A DNA stretch of 64,000 nucleotides from Allobosea sp. (GCA_024231975.1 JAAEQB010000052.1:48900-112899); one strand, 5' to 3'. Shown: positions 7,939 through 16,124, counted from the stretch's first letter. Numbers and translations: made by a program. The notes: generated by a model not told the origin, from the sequence alone.

Positions 7939-9399
7939 ATGGCGGATTGGTCAGACCCGCGCTTGAAGATGCTGGCCTTGCAACGCTTCGGCGTCGGCCT
8001 GAAGCCGGGGCAGGGCGGAACAGCTGCAGATGTTCGCGAGCGCCTGCTCTCGGAGATCCGCAGCGAAGGTGCTGCCCAGCCGCGCGTCAGCTTCTCCGGC
8101 GCGGCGCCGATCGGCCGGGCACTCTATGCCTTCGAGGACGAGGAGCGCGCCGCGCGAGAGGCAACGCGCGTCGCCGCCCAGCAGGGTGGGCAGCAAGCCA
8201 TGGGGCAAGGCGTGCAGGTCGCCGCCGCATCGCCCATGCCTGGCCAGCCGCAAGGTCCGATGGCCAAACCACCGCCGCCGGAGCCGCCCTTTCCGGCGAA
8301 GGTCTATCGCGAGGAGATGGTCGCCCGCGCCCAGGTCGCGCTCGATGCCGAGGCCGGCTTCGCCGAGCGGCTGGTGCAGTTCTGGTCGAACCATTTCTGC
8401 GTCTCGGTCGCCAAGGGCAATTTCGTCCGCGCCATGGCCGGCGCCTTCGAGCGCGAGGCGATCCGCCCCAACATCTTCGGCCGTTTCGAGGATTTGCTGA
8501 TCGCGGTCGAGAGTCATCCGGCCATGCTGACCTTCCTCGACAACCAGCTCTCGATCGGCCCGGATTCCCGCGCCGGCAAGCGCCGCGGCCGCGGCCTCAA
8601 CGAGAACCTCGCCCGCGAGATCATGGAATTGCATACGCTCGGCGTCTCCGGCGGCTATACGCAAGGAGACGTCACGTCCCTGGCGCGGATCATCACGGGC
8701 TGGACGGTGGTCGGGCGCGATGCGCGCCTCGGCTTCCCCGGCTCCTTCGCCTTCAATCCCGGCCTGCACGATCCCGGTGGCCAGAAGCTGCTCGGCAAGG
8801 TCTACCGGCAGGAGGGCAAGGAGATGGGCCTGGCGGCGCTCGCCGATCTCGCCCGCCATCCGAGCACGGCGAGCTTCATCGCTCGCAAGCTCGCACGCCA
8901 TTTCGTCGCCGACGAGCCGCCGCAGGCGTTGGTCGCCGAGCTCGCCCGCATTTTCCGCGAGACGGGCGGCGACCTCGCCGCGGTCTCGCGCACGCTGGTG
9001 ACGTCGGAGCTTGCTGCGACCGCACCCGCGACCAAGCTGCGTACGCCGCAGGAATTCCTGGTCGCCTCGTTCCGGGCGCTCGGCCGCAAGCCGGATTTCG
9101 GCCAGATCGCCGGGCCTCTCGGCGTGATGGGCCAGCCGCTCTGGCAGCCGTCTGGCCCGGACGGCTATCCCGATACGAACGCTGCCTGGGCGACGCCGGA
9201 GGGAATCAAGACCCGCATCGACGTCGCCGCCCAGCTCGGCCGCCAGGCGGCGGGCTCGGTCGCCGATCCTCGCGCTTTGGTCGAGGAGGTGCTCGGCCCG
9301 CTCGCCTCGGCTCAGACCCGCCAGGTGGTGGCGCGGGCCGAGAGCAAGCCGCAGGCGCTCGCGCTGCTGCTGATGTCGCCCGAATTCCAGCGGAGGTGA
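7939..9399 (+). CDS. DUF1800 family protein
   Basis: A 486-residue protein of the DUF1800 family. Typical features are LQRFGVGL near the N terminus, the segment RLVQFWSNHFCVS with its Trp-Asn-His, ENLAREIMELHTLGV, LARIITGWTV and the C-terminal LLMSPEFQRR. A Pro/Gln-rich stretch of about 60 residues (about 75-125) breaks the N-terminal part. No signal peptide is evident. The ATG at 7939 follows a purine-rich GGAGGCGAGGG; an in-frame GTG at 7897 is the alternative. It lies two bases upstream of the DUF1501 gene. The pair is very common in bacteria; the activity is unknown. Confidence 0.88.
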   Translation: MADWSDPRLKMLALQRFGVGLKPGQGGTAADVRERLLSEIRSEGAAQPRVSFSGAAPIGRALYAFEDEERAAREATRVAAQQGGQQAMGQGVQVAAASPMPGQPQGPMAKPPPPEPPFPAKVYREEMVARAQVALDAEAGFAERLVQFWSNHFCVSVAKGNFVRAMAGAFEREAIRPNIFGRFEDLLIAVESHPAMLTFLDNQLSIGPDSRAGKRRGRGLNENLAREIMELHTLGVSGGYTQGDVTSLARIITGWTVVGRDARLGFPGSFAFNPGLHDPGGQKLLGKVYRQEGKEMGLAALADLARHPSTASFIARKLARHFVADEPPQALVAELARIFRETGGDLAAVSRTLVTSELAATAPATKLRTPQEFLVASFRALGRKPDFGQIAGPLGVMGQPLWQPSGPDGYPDTNAAWATPEGIKTRIDVAAQLGRQAAGSVADPRALVEEVLGPLASAQTRQVVARAESKPQALALLLMSPEFQRR

Positions 9400-9401
9400 G
9401 C

Positions 9402-10646
9402 ATGGCCGCCGACGATGATGATTGCGAACGGATGACGCCCTCGCGCCGGGCCGTGCTCGGCGCAGCCAGCGCGCTCTTCGCGTGGTCCTACATGCCGAAA
9501 TTCGCCCATGCGGCGGCCGGCGCGCGCGATTCCCGCTTCCTGCTGGTCGTGCTGCGCGGCGCACTCGACGGGCTCTCGGCCGTGCCGCCGCTCGGCGACC
9601 CCGGCTACGCCGATTTGCGCGAGGGCATCGCGCTGGCCAAGGATGGGCCGGAGGCGGCGCTGCCGCTCGATGGCTTCTTCTACCTGCATCCGGCGATGCC
9701 GAACCTGGCGCGGCTCTATGCCGGAGGGCAGGCCGCGATCGTCCATGCCAGCGCCACCGGCTATCGCGAGCGCTCGCATTTCGATGGGCAGGACGTGCTC
9801 GAAAGCGGGCAGGGCGGCCCGGGCAAGACCGATAGCGGCTGGCTCAACCGCCTGATCGCCAGCCTGCCGCCGGGCGAGGCGGTCTCGCGCCATGGCGCGC
9901 TCGGCGTCGGCGTGGTCCCGCCTCTGGTGGTGCGCGGTTCGGCGCCGGTGCTCGGCTGGGCGCCGCCGCGCATGGCGCGGGCCGGCGCCGATCTCGTCCA
10001 GCGCCTCGGCGATCTCTATGGCGAGCGCGATCCGGCCCTGGCGCTGGTGCTGAAGCGGGCGATCGAGACCGAACTGATTGCGTCCAAGCAGGGCGCTGAG
10101 CAGCCGCGGGGTGGCGGCGGGCCCGATAGCGCCGAGGGCATGAAGCGCATCGCCGAGGGCGCAGCGAGGCTGGTCGGCGCCGATGACGGCCCGCGCATCG
10201 CTGCATTGGCGTTCGAGGGCTGGGATACCCATGCCAATGAGGGCGGCGCCAAGGGAAGGCTCGCCACGCTGCTCGGCGGGCTGGATGGCGCGCTCGCGAC
10301 CTTCGAGAGTGGGCTCAAACCCGTCTGGAAGGACACGGTGGTGATGGTCGTCACCGAGTTCGGCCGCACGGCCCGTGTCAACGGCACGGTCGGCACCGAT
10401 CACGGCACCGGCACGGTTGCTTTCCTGGTCGGTGGCGCGGTCAAGGGCAGGCGGATGATCGTCGACTGGCCGGGGTTGAAGCCGGAGCAGCTGTACGAGC
10501 AGCGCGACCTCAAGGCGACCACCGACATCCGTGCGGTGGCCAAGGGGGTGGTCGCGGACCTGTTCGGGCTGTCGGGGCCTGTGCTGGCCGAGAAGGTGTT
10601 TCCAGGCACCGGCGGATTGGCGCCGATGCAGGGACTGATCGTCTAG
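9402..10646 (+). CDS. DUF1501 family exported protein
   Basis: A 414-residue DUF1501 (sulfatase/alkaline phosphatase-like) protein. The N terminus has a twin-arginine-like export signal (SRRAVLGAASALFAW up to about residue 36). The family landmarks follow: LLVVLRGALDGLS, HPAMPNLARLY, YRERSHFDGQDVLESG, FEGWDTHANEGG, VTEFGRTARVNGTVGTDHGTG. The frame is open far upstream, but that part lies inside the two preceding genes; the ATG at 9402 sits two bases after the DUF1800 stop with CGGAGG just ahead. Together with the DUF1800 gene it forms a two-gene unit that probably makes a secreted complex. Confidence 0.9.
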   Translation: MAADDDDCERMTPSRRAVLGAASALFAWSYMPKFAHAAAGARDSRFLLVVLRGALDGLSAVPPLGDPGYADLREGIALAKDGPEAALPLDGFFYLHPAMPNLARLYAGGQAAIVHASATGYRERSHFDGQDVLESGQGGPGKTDSGWLNRLIASLPPGEAVSRHGALGVGVVPPLVVRGSAPVLGWAPPRMARAGADLVQRLGDLYGERDPALALVLKRAIETELIASKQGAEQPRGGGGPDSAEGMKRIAEGAARLVGADDGPRIAALAFEGWDTHANEGGAKGRLATLLGGLDGALATFESGLKPVWKDTVVMVVTEFGRTARVNGTVGTDHGTGTVAFLVGGAVKGRRMIVDWPGLKPEQLYEQRDLKATTDIRAVAKGVVADLFGLSGPVLAEKVFPGTGGLAPMQGLIV

Positions 10647-10647
10647 C

Positions 10648-10791
10648 CACCTTCTCCCCTCGGGGGGAGAAGGTCCGGCAGGGGATGAGGGCGGTTCGAC
10701 TGGGTGAAACGAAAAAGAGCCGCTTGCGCGGCCCTTCCCTCATCCGTGTCGGCTTCGCCGAGCCACCTTCTCCCCCGCAGGGGAGAAGGGG
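10648..10791 (+). repeat. Intergenic palindromic repeat, family A copy 1
   Basis: Fills the whole gap between the DUF1501 gene and leuD. It contains two outward hairpins built on CTTCTCCCC/GGGGAGAAG near each end and an inner arm pair around GGGATGAGGG and CCCTCATCC. A nearly identical copy in opposite orientation lies at 42891-43027. It may also act as a bidirectional terminator between the two convergent genes. Confidence 0.85.
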
Positions 10792-10794
10792 AGG

Positions 10795-11397
10795 TCAAGC
10801 CCAGGCGCGACCCTTCAGCTTCTCCTCATAGGCGTCGATCTTGCTCGACTTCTCCATGGTGAGGCCGATGTCGTCGAGACCGTTGAGCAGGCAGTGCTTG
10901 CGGAACGGGTCGATCTCGAAGCGGACCTCGCCGCCATCGGGGCCCTTGATCGTCTGGTTGACGAGGTCGACCGTCAGCGTCGCGTTCGAGCCGCGGTCGG
11001 CGTCGTCGAACAGCTTCTCCAGGTCTTCCTGGCTGACGACGATCGGCAGGATGCCGTTCTTGAAGCAGTTATTGTAGAAGATGTCGGCGAAGCTGGTGGA
11101 AATCACGCAGCGGATGCCGAAGTCGAGCAGCGCCCAGGGCGCATGCTCGCGCGACGAGCCGCAGCCGAAATTGTCGCCGGCGACCAGGATCTCCGACTTG
11201 CGATAGGCCGGCTGATTGAGGACGAAGTCGGGGTTCTCCGAGCCGTCCTCCTTGTAGCGCATCTCCGAGAACAGCGCCGTGCCGAGGCCGGTGCGCTTGA
11301 TCGTCTTCAGGTACTGCTTGGGGATGATCATGTCGGTGTCGACATTGATCACCTTCAGCGGGGCTGGGGTCGAGGTCAGGGTGGTGAAGGGCTGCAT
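10795..11397 (-). CDS. leuD: 3-isopropylmalate dehydratase small subunit
   Basis: Small subunit of isopropylmalate isomerase (leucine synthesis, second step), 200 residues, the normal length. The family signatures VDTDMIIPKQYL near the N terminus and GDNFGCGSSREHAPWAL in the middle are intact, as is the SFADIFYNNCFKNG motif that lines the active site. It pairs with the LeuC subunit, whose gene lies about 1.4 kb upstream on the same strand with three unrelated genes between. The ATG at 11397 is followed by the expected MQPF opening. Confidence 0.97.
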   Translation of the reverse strand: MQPFTTLTSTPAPLKVINVDTDMIIPKQYLKTIKRTGLGTALFSEMRYKEDGSENPDFVLNQPAYRKSEILVAGDNFGCGSSREHAPWALLDFGIRCVISTSFADIFYNNCFKNGILPIVVSQEDLEKLFDDADRGSNATLTVDLVNQTIKGPDGGEVRFEIDPFRKHCLLNGLDDIGLTMEKSSKIDAYEEKLKGRAWA

Positions 11398-11447
11398 GGC
11401 GGATACTCCGGCAGGTCTTGTCTGTTAAGGTTGGGGCGACGGCGAAG

Positions 11448-12080
11448 TCAGAGCTGCGCCGTCAGGAGCTTGAAGCTGGCGAAGGTGAAGAAGGCGGCGA
11501 GGCAGGCTTCCGCCCGACGGCGGATCCTGCGGTAGCCCGCCACCATCGAGGCGGTCGAGAACAGGTAGGCATAGGTCTGGTTGATCGCGAGCGAGATCGT
11601 CAGGCAGCCGAGGATGATGGCGTAGAGCACCACCGCCGGCGTCTCTGGCCTGAGGCCGAGCGCGATGATCGCCGTCCAGCTCAGGATCGCCTTCGGGTTG
11701 GTGAGGTGCATCAGGTAGCCGCGCAGATAGAGGCGGCGGCCCGAGCCACTGGCTTTCGGCGGCGGCATCTCCGCCTGCATGGCCGAGCGCGCCGAGCGCC
11801 AGGCCAGGAAGAGGAGATAGAGACCGCCGACGATCTTGATGGCGTAGAGCGCGCCGGGATGGGCGACGATCAGCGCGGTGACGCCGACCGCGGCGAGGAT
11901 GCCCCAGGTCAGTGATCCCGTGGTGACGCCGAGCGCCAGCGTCATCCCGGCTTTCCGGCCATGCTCCATCGAGGTCGCCATCACCTGGAGATTGCTCGGG
12001 CCAGGGCTGGCAACGGCGATGAAGAAGGCCGAGAAGACCAAAGCGAGATCAGGCAGGTGGCGGATCAGTTCGTCGATCAT
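11448..12080 (-). CDS. LysE-family amino-acid exporter
   Basis: Integral membrane transporter of the LysE/RhtB family, 210 residues with about six hydrophobic segments. The N-terminal signature SPGPSNLQVMATSMEHG and the LTNPKAILSW motif mark the family, which exports amino acids or small solutes. It lies between leuC and leuD, five bases from the metallopeptidase gene, so the five genes may be cotranscribed. A role in exporting a branched-chain intermediate would be guesswork. A second LysE paralogue lies near 35 kb. Confidence 0.9.
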   Translation of the reverse strand: MIDELIRHLPDLALVFSAFFIAVASPGPSNLQVMATSMEHGRKAGMTLALGVTTGSLTWGILAAVGVTALIVAHPGALYAIKIVGGLYLLFLAWRSARSAMQAEMPPPKASGSGRRLYLRGYLMHLTNPKAILSWTAIIALGLRPETPAVVLYAIILGCLTISLAINQTYAYLFSTASMVAGYRRIRRRAEACLAAFFTFASFKLLTAQL

Positions 12081-12085
12081 CGTCT

Positions 12086-12544
12086 CTATCCCGCCGCTTT
12101 CTCGATCGCGTCCATGTCGTCGTCGTCGAAGCCGAAATGGTGGCCGATCTCATGGACGAGCACGTGGGTGACGATGGCGCCGAGCGTCTCGTCATGCTCG
12201 GCCCAGTAGTCGAGGATCGGCCGGCGGTAGAGATGGATGGTGTTGGGCATCTGGCCGGTCTGCGGGGCATAGCCCTGCTGCGGCAGGCCGATCCCGGAGA
12301 ACAGGCCGAGCAGGTCGAAGGGGCTCTCGGCCTCAAGCTCCTTCAGCACGTCGTCCTCGGGGAATTCGGTGACGTTGATGACGAGGTCGGCGCAGAGCTT
12401 GCGGAAATCTTCGGGCAGGCGGTCATAGGCCGCCTGCGCCAGGATCTCGAACTCGGCGGTCGAGGGCGCGCGCACGCCGTCCCAGTCGAGACCCTGCGAG
12501 GCCTCGCCCGAAGCGGCTGATTTGATCGAGGGAACGGAGCCCAT
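12086..12544 (-). CDS. Metallopeptidase-like protein (zincin, DUF1025-type)
   Basis: A 152-residue protein with the zinc-binding motif HEIGHHFGFDDDDM, in which HExxH is followed at the usual distance by Asp. It belongs to the small 'minimal zincin' family (possibly formerly DUF1025). The preceding TIHLYRRPI is also typical. No signal peptide, so it should be cytosolic; substrate unknown. The ATG at 12544 overlaps the stop of the upstream gene by one base (TGATG), which suggests coupled translation; an earlier ATG would run deeper into that gene. Confidence 0.87.
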   Translation of the reverse strand: MGSVPSIKSAASGEASQGLDWDGVRAPSTAEFEILAQAAYDRLPEDFRKLCADLVINVTEFPEDDVLKELEAESPFDLLGLFSGIGLPQQGYAPQTGQMPNTIHLYRRPILDYWAEHDETLGAIVTHVLVHEIGHHFGFDDDDMDAIEKAAG

Positions 12545-12789
12545 CACCAGATCTTCAGTTGATGCCCGAGCCACCAGGACAGGCCGATGAAGGCGATCAG
12601 CGAGAGGAAGCGGCCGATGCGGCGGCCCCAGAGCTCGATATTGTCGCCTTCCGGCGCGTCCTTGCCGGAGAAGTGGTCGGCCGCACGGCCCATCGAGGAG
12701 CCGAGGAAGCTCTCGGAATCGCGCTTGACGCGACCCAGCGCTTCCTTGGCCTCGTTGGCGCGGGCGACTTCGCGGGGATCGGTGCTCAT
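12544..12789 (-). CDS. Small membrane-anchored hypothetical protein
   Basis: An 81-residue protein with a charged N-terminal half and one C-terminal hydrophobic helix (residues about 61-78, FLSLIAFIGLSWWLGH), so probably a tail-anchored inner-membrane protein. Supported by its position: it sits 26 bases after leuC and its TGA overlaps the ATG of the metallopeptidase gene. Its start is an ATG with AGGACGT just upstream. The first half (TDPREVARANEAKEALGRV) looks helical. I do not recognise a family. Confidence 0.75.
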   Translation of the reverse strand: MSTDPREVARANEAKEALGRVKRDSESFLGSSMGRAADHFSGKDAPEGDNIELWGRRIGRFLSLIAFIGLSWWLGHQLKIW

Positions 12790-12815
12790 GACGTCCTCCC
12801 GCGAACCCGACCGCT

Positions 12816-14234
12816 TCAGCCCAGCGTGCGCACGTCGACGAAGCGGCCGGTCAGGGCCGCCGCCGCCGCCATCGCCGGCGAGACGAGGTGGGTGCGGCCG
12901 CGATAGCCCTGGCGACCCTCGAAATTGCGGTTCGAGGTCGAGGCGGCGCGCTGGCCCGGCTTGAGCTGGTCGGGGTTCATGCCGAGGCACATCGAGCAGC
13001 CCGGCTCGCGCCATTCGAAGCCGGCGGCGATGAAGATCTTGTCGAGACCCTCGGCCTCGGCCTGCTGCTTCACCAGGCCCGAGCCCGGCACGATCATGCC
13101 GTAGTCGAGGCTCTCGTGGATCCTCTTGCCCTCGACGATCTTGGCGACGGTACGCAGATCCTCGATCCGGCCATTGGTGCAGGAGCCGATCCAGATCACG
13201 TCGAGCGGGATCTCGGTCATCTTGGTGCCGGCGGTCAGGCCCATATATTCCAGCGCCCGCTTCTTCGAGGCGCGCTTGACCTCGTCCTCGATCTGCTCCG
13301 GATCGGGCACCGCGCCGGTCACCGAGATCACGTCCTCGGGGCTGGTGCCCCAGGAGACGATCGGCGGCAGGTTGGCCGCGTCGAGCCGGACGATGCGGTC
13401 GAAATGCGCGCCCTCGTCGCTGCGCAGCGTCTCCCAATAGCGCAGCGCCTCGTCCCAGGCGGCGCCCTTCGGCGCCTTCGGGCGGTCCTTGAGATAGGCA
13501 TAGGCCTTCTCGTCCGGCGCGACCATGCCGGCGCGGGCGCCGCCCTCGATCGACATGTTGCAGACGGTCATGCGGCCTTCCATGGTGAGGCCGCGGATCG
13601 CCTCGCCGGCGTATTCGATCACCGAGCCGGTGCCGCCGGCGGTGCCGATCTCGCCGATGATGGCGAGGGTGATGTCCTTGGCGCCGACGCCCGGGGCGGG
13701 CTTGCCGTCGACCTGGACCAGCATGTTCTTGGCCTTCTTCTGGATCAGCGTCTGGGTGGCGAGCACATGCTCGACCTCCGAGGTGCCGATGCCATGGGCC
13801 AGCGCGCCGAAGGCGCCATGCGTCGAGGTGTGGCTGTCGCCGCAGACGATGGTCGTGCCGGGCAAGGTGAAGCCCTGCTCGGGACCGACGATGTGGACGA
13901 TGCCCTGGCGGATATCGAGTTCATTGAAGTACTCGACGCCGAACTCTTTCGCGTTCTTGGCCAGCGCCTCGACCTGGATCCGGCTCTCTTCCTCGGCGAT
14001 GCCCTTGCTGCGGTCGGTCGTCGGGATGTTGTGGTCGACGACGGCGAGCGTCTTGGTCGGGGCATGGACCTTGCGGCCGGTCATGCGCAGGCCTTCGAAG
14101 GCCTGCGGGCTGGTGACCTCGTGGACGAGGTGGCGGTCGATATAGAGCAGGCAGGTGCCGTCGTCCTGGCGGTCGACGACATGGTCCTCGAAGATCTTGT
14201 CGTAGAGGGTGGTGGGGGCCTTGGTCGCAGTCAT
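12816..14234 (-). CDS. leuC: 3-isopropylmalate dehydratase large subunit
   Basis: Large [4Fe-4S] subunit of isopropylmalate isomerase, 472 residues as expected. The cluster cysteines are in IGSCTNGR and in PGCSMCLGMN. Aconitase-family motifs such as VCGDSHTSTHGAFGALAHGIGTSE are intact (shown here only in part). The ATG at 14234 gives the usual MTATKAPTTLYDKIFE opening; the longer open frame adds an unlike leader. It leads a five-gene minus-strand run ending in leuD. The interruption of leuC and leuD by three genes is unusual. Confidence 0.97.
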   Translation of the reverse strand: MTATKAPTTLYDKIFEDHVVDRQDDGTCLLYIDRHLVHEVTSPQAFEGLRMTGRKVHAPTKTLAVVDHNIPTTDRSKGIAEEESRIQVEALAKNAKEFGVEYFNELDIRQGIVHIVGPEQGFTLPGTTIVCGDSHTSTHGAFGALAHGIGTSEVEHVLATQTLIQKKAKNMLVQVDGKPAPGVGAKDITLAIIGEIGTAGGTGSVIEYAGEAIRGLTMEGRMTVCNMSIEGGARAGMVAPDEKAYAYLKDRPKAPKGAAWDEALRYWETLRSDEGAHFDRIVRLDAANLPPIVSWGTSPEDVISVTGAVPDPEQIEDEVKRASKKRALEYMGLTAGTKMTEIPLDVIWIGSCTNGRIEDLRTVAKIVEGKRIHESLDYGMIVPGSGLVKQQAEAEGLDKIFIAAGFEWREPGCSMCLGMNPDQLKPGQRAASTSNRNFEGRQGYRGRTHLVSPAMAAAAALTGRFVDVRTLG

Positions 14235-14324
14235 GGCTTCATCGCCTTCGGTATGGAAATCGGTAGCGGCCCATAGAGGGCCAGCACGCATCGCAACGGC
14301 CTGTCGCCGGCCGGACGGCCGGTC

Positions 14325-14501
14325 TCAGGCGAGCGTAAGGCCTGCTGCGAGCGAGGCCGTGAAGCGGCCGAAGAAGCGCCAGGGCAGGCGGGCATGGTCA
14401 TGCAGCGCGGCGAAGCCCTGGGTGGTCGGAAAACGGCGCGGGTTCAGCGTGCGGCGCATCACGCGCCGGACTTCGCCCTTGTTCTGCCGCTTCACCGTCA
14501 T
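14325..14501 (-). CDS. Small basic hypothetical protein
   Basis: A 58-residue, arginine-rich open frame (MTVKRQNKGEVRRVMRRTLN onward, ending in GLTLA) upstream of leuC on the same strand. Third codon positions are strongly GC-biased like neighbouring genes. The text reads as protein-like: a basic N terminus, an aromatic segment (HARLPWRFFGRFTASL) and no low-complexity. A weak purine stretch precedes the ATG. It could be a real small gene missed by length cut-offs, or chance. No function is suggested. Confidence 0.45.
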   Translation of the reverse strand: MTVKRQNKGEVRRVMRRTLNPRRFPTTQGFAALHDHARLPWRFFGRFTASLAAGLTLA

Positions 14502-14652
14502 GGCTCGCTTCTACCAGTTCCAAACTGCACCGGCAACGCGCTGGAGCTGTCGCAGCGGCAGCCGCGTAGCGCGTTCCGTGCAGGGCTGATATCTAGCGGC
14601 TCCCGCCGCGCCGCGAAAGGGCGGCTGCGCCGGCAAACGGATTGGTGATGCG

Positions 14653-15051
14653 ATGGCGCGCTTCTTCCCCTTCATGCTGCTGGCGGTGATCGCCTATGGC
14701 GTCACCGTCGCGGCGATGGGCATTCCGCTCTCGCAGGAGCTCCTGAACCTGCGCCTGCCTTCCGGCACCGCCTTCGTCCTCACGGTCAGCGAGTTGCTGC
14801 TCACCATCTCGACGGTCGTGCTGTTCTTCGAGTTGATGAACGCGACCAGCGCCAAGGCGAGCTCGATCCTGAACCATGGCCTGTCCATGGTGGTGTTCAT
14901 CGCCTGCGGGCTGATCTTCCTGTTCGTGCCGGGATTCGGCACCGGCACCTTCGTGATCATCACGCTGATGTCGCTGGTCGACGTGATCGCCGGCTACTCG
15001 ATCAGCATCCTGACCGCCCGGCGGGACATGACTGTCGCCGACCACGAGTAG
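14653..15051 (+). CDS. Small four-helix membrane protein, hypothetical
   Basis: A 132-residue inner-membrane protein with four hydrophobic segments, at about 4-24, 41-60, 72-92 and 96-118, separated by short loops (LFFELMNATSAKASSI is the longest polar loop). The C terminus is charged and probably cytosolic. It resembles the many small conserved membrane proteins of Hyphomicrobiales, but I cannot name a family. It is divergent from leuC and followed by an intergenic repeat. Confidence 0.72.
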   Translation: MARFFPFMLLAVIAYGVTVAAMGIPLSQELLNLRLPSGTAFVLTVSELLLTISTVVLFFELMNATSAKASSILNHGLSMVVFIACGLIFLFVPGFGTGTFVIITLMSLVDVIAGYSISILTARRDMTVADHE

Positions 15052-15057
15052 CCCCTT

Positions 15058-15156
15058 CGTCATGGTCGGGCTTGTCCCGACTATCCACGTCTTCGCTTCG
15101 CTGTTCGCCTACTGTGGTCAAGACGTGGATGCTCGCCACAGGGGGCGAGCGTGACG
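15058..15156 (+). repeat. Intergenic palindromic repeat, family B copy 1
   Basis: Begins CGTCATGGTCGGGCTTGTCC and ends in GCGAGCGTGACG. Inner arms CCACGTCTT and AAGACGTGG can pair, as can the outer ends. A second copy in the same orientation lies at 40003-40095. It separates two convergent genes here and may serve as a terminator. Confidence 0.85.
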
Positions 15157-15175
15157 GAGTGGGCGCGCTTTCGCC

Positions 15176-16024
15176 CTAAAGCTCACTCCGCAGCTGCCAC
15201 AGCTCCGGGAAGAACGAGCGCTCCAGCGCCGTCTTCAGGAACTTCACCCCACTGGAGCCGCCGGTGCCTTGCTTGAAGCCGATGATGCGCTCGACCGTCT
15301 TCATGTGGCGGAAGCGCCATTGCTGGAACTGGTCCTCGAGGTCGACCAGCTCTTCGGCGAGCTCATAGAGATCGAAATAGCGGTGCGTGTCGCGATAGAT
15401 CGACAGCCAGACGGCCTTGATCGCCTCGTTCGCGACATGCGGCTGGCTCCAGTCGCGCTCGATGCAATCCGGTGGGACCGGCAGGCCGCGGCGGGCCAAT
15501 AGCCGCAGCGCCTCGTCATAAAGGCTCGGCGCGTGCAGCAATTCCTGCAAATGGGCGTGGTGCTCCGGGTGATGCTTGTGCATCGCCAGCATGCGCGGAT
15601 CCTTGGCGCCGAGGCGGAATTCGAGCGCGCGATACTGGTAGGACTGGAAGCCGGAGGACTGGCCGAGCGCGTCGCGGAAGGCGAGGTAGTCGGCCGGGGT
15701 CATGGTCGAGAGTACGTCCCAGGCGGTGACGAGCTGGGCCTGGATGCGCGAGACCCGCGCCAGCGACTTGAAGGCCGGCTGCAGCTCATCCTCCCTGATC
15801 GCGGCGATGGCGCCGTCGAGCTCGTGAGTCGCGAGCTTCAGCCAGAGCTCCTGCACCTGGTGGATGGTGATGAACAGCAATTCGTCGGGCGCGTCGCTCA
15901 ACGGCTTCTGCGCTGCCAGTAGAAGGTCGAGGCCGAGATAGGAGCCGTAATCCATCCGCTCCTTGAAATCGGTCTGCATGCCCGGCTCGATCCGGCTCTG
16001 GTGATCGCCCGTCCCGCTGGTCAT
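15176..16024 (-). CDS. kynA: Tryptophan 2,3-dioxygenase
   Basis: Heme enzyme that opens the indole ring of L-tryptophan to N-formylkynurenine, first step of the kynurenine pathway; cytosolic. 282 residues, normal for the bacterial enzyme. Family landmarks are MDYGSYLGLDLLLAAQ, ELLFITIHQVQELWLK, the SSGFQSYQYRALEF segment, the heme-ligand region RFRHMKTVERIIGFKQGTGG with its His, and the C-terminal LKTALERSFFPELW. The ATG at 16024 follows GAGGGCGG; upstream codons are unlike the family. It is divergent from a kynureninase-like gene, with a 20-bp palindrome between them. Confidence 0.96.
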   Translation of the reverse strand: MTSGTGDHQSRIEPGMQTDFKERMDYGSYLGLDLLLAAQKPLSDAPDELLFITIHQVQELWLKLATHELDGAIAAIREDELQPAFKSLARVSRIQAQLVTAWDVLSTMTPADYLAFRDALGQSSGFQSYQYRALEFRLGAKDPRMLAMHKHHPEHHAHLQELLHAPSLYDEALRLLARRGLPVPPDCIERDWSQPHVANEAIKAVWLSIYRDTHRYFDLYELAEELVDLEDQFQQWRFRHMKTVERIIGFKQGTGGSSGVKFLKTALERSFFPELWQLRSEL

Positions 16025-16071
16025 GATGCCGCCCTCGCTCGCCTTGCGCCTTGACTGGAGAGAGGCGCAAG

Positions 16072-16091
16072 ATATTTTAAGCTTAAAGTAT
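16072..16091. promoter_or_regulatory. Palindrome in the kynA/kynureninase divergent promoter region
   Basis: A perfect 12-bp palindrome TTTAAGCTTAAA (16076-16087) sits inside a 20-bp inverted repeat with one mismatched pair. The AT-rich stretch lies midway in the gap between the two divergent genes, where an operator or overlapping promoters are expected. No regulator gene is adjacent. Confidence 0.55.
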
Positions 16092-16124
16092 TTTGCCGGT
16101 TCGGCAAGGCTGCGGAGCATGATG

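Noticed and set aside
7569..9401. An upstream extension of the DUF1501 gene to about 1,000 codons
   Set aside because: It would run through the DUF4394 and DUF1800 genes in another frame; the ribosome-binding site and export signal fix the start at 9402.
12888..14276. A long plus-strand frame opposite leuC
   Set aside because: leuC is unmistakable; the frame follows from high GC content at third positions of leuC.
14235..14652. A leucine attenuator upstream of leuC
   Set aside because: No short peptide rich in leucine codons and no terminator/antiterminator pair are seen on the leuC strand.
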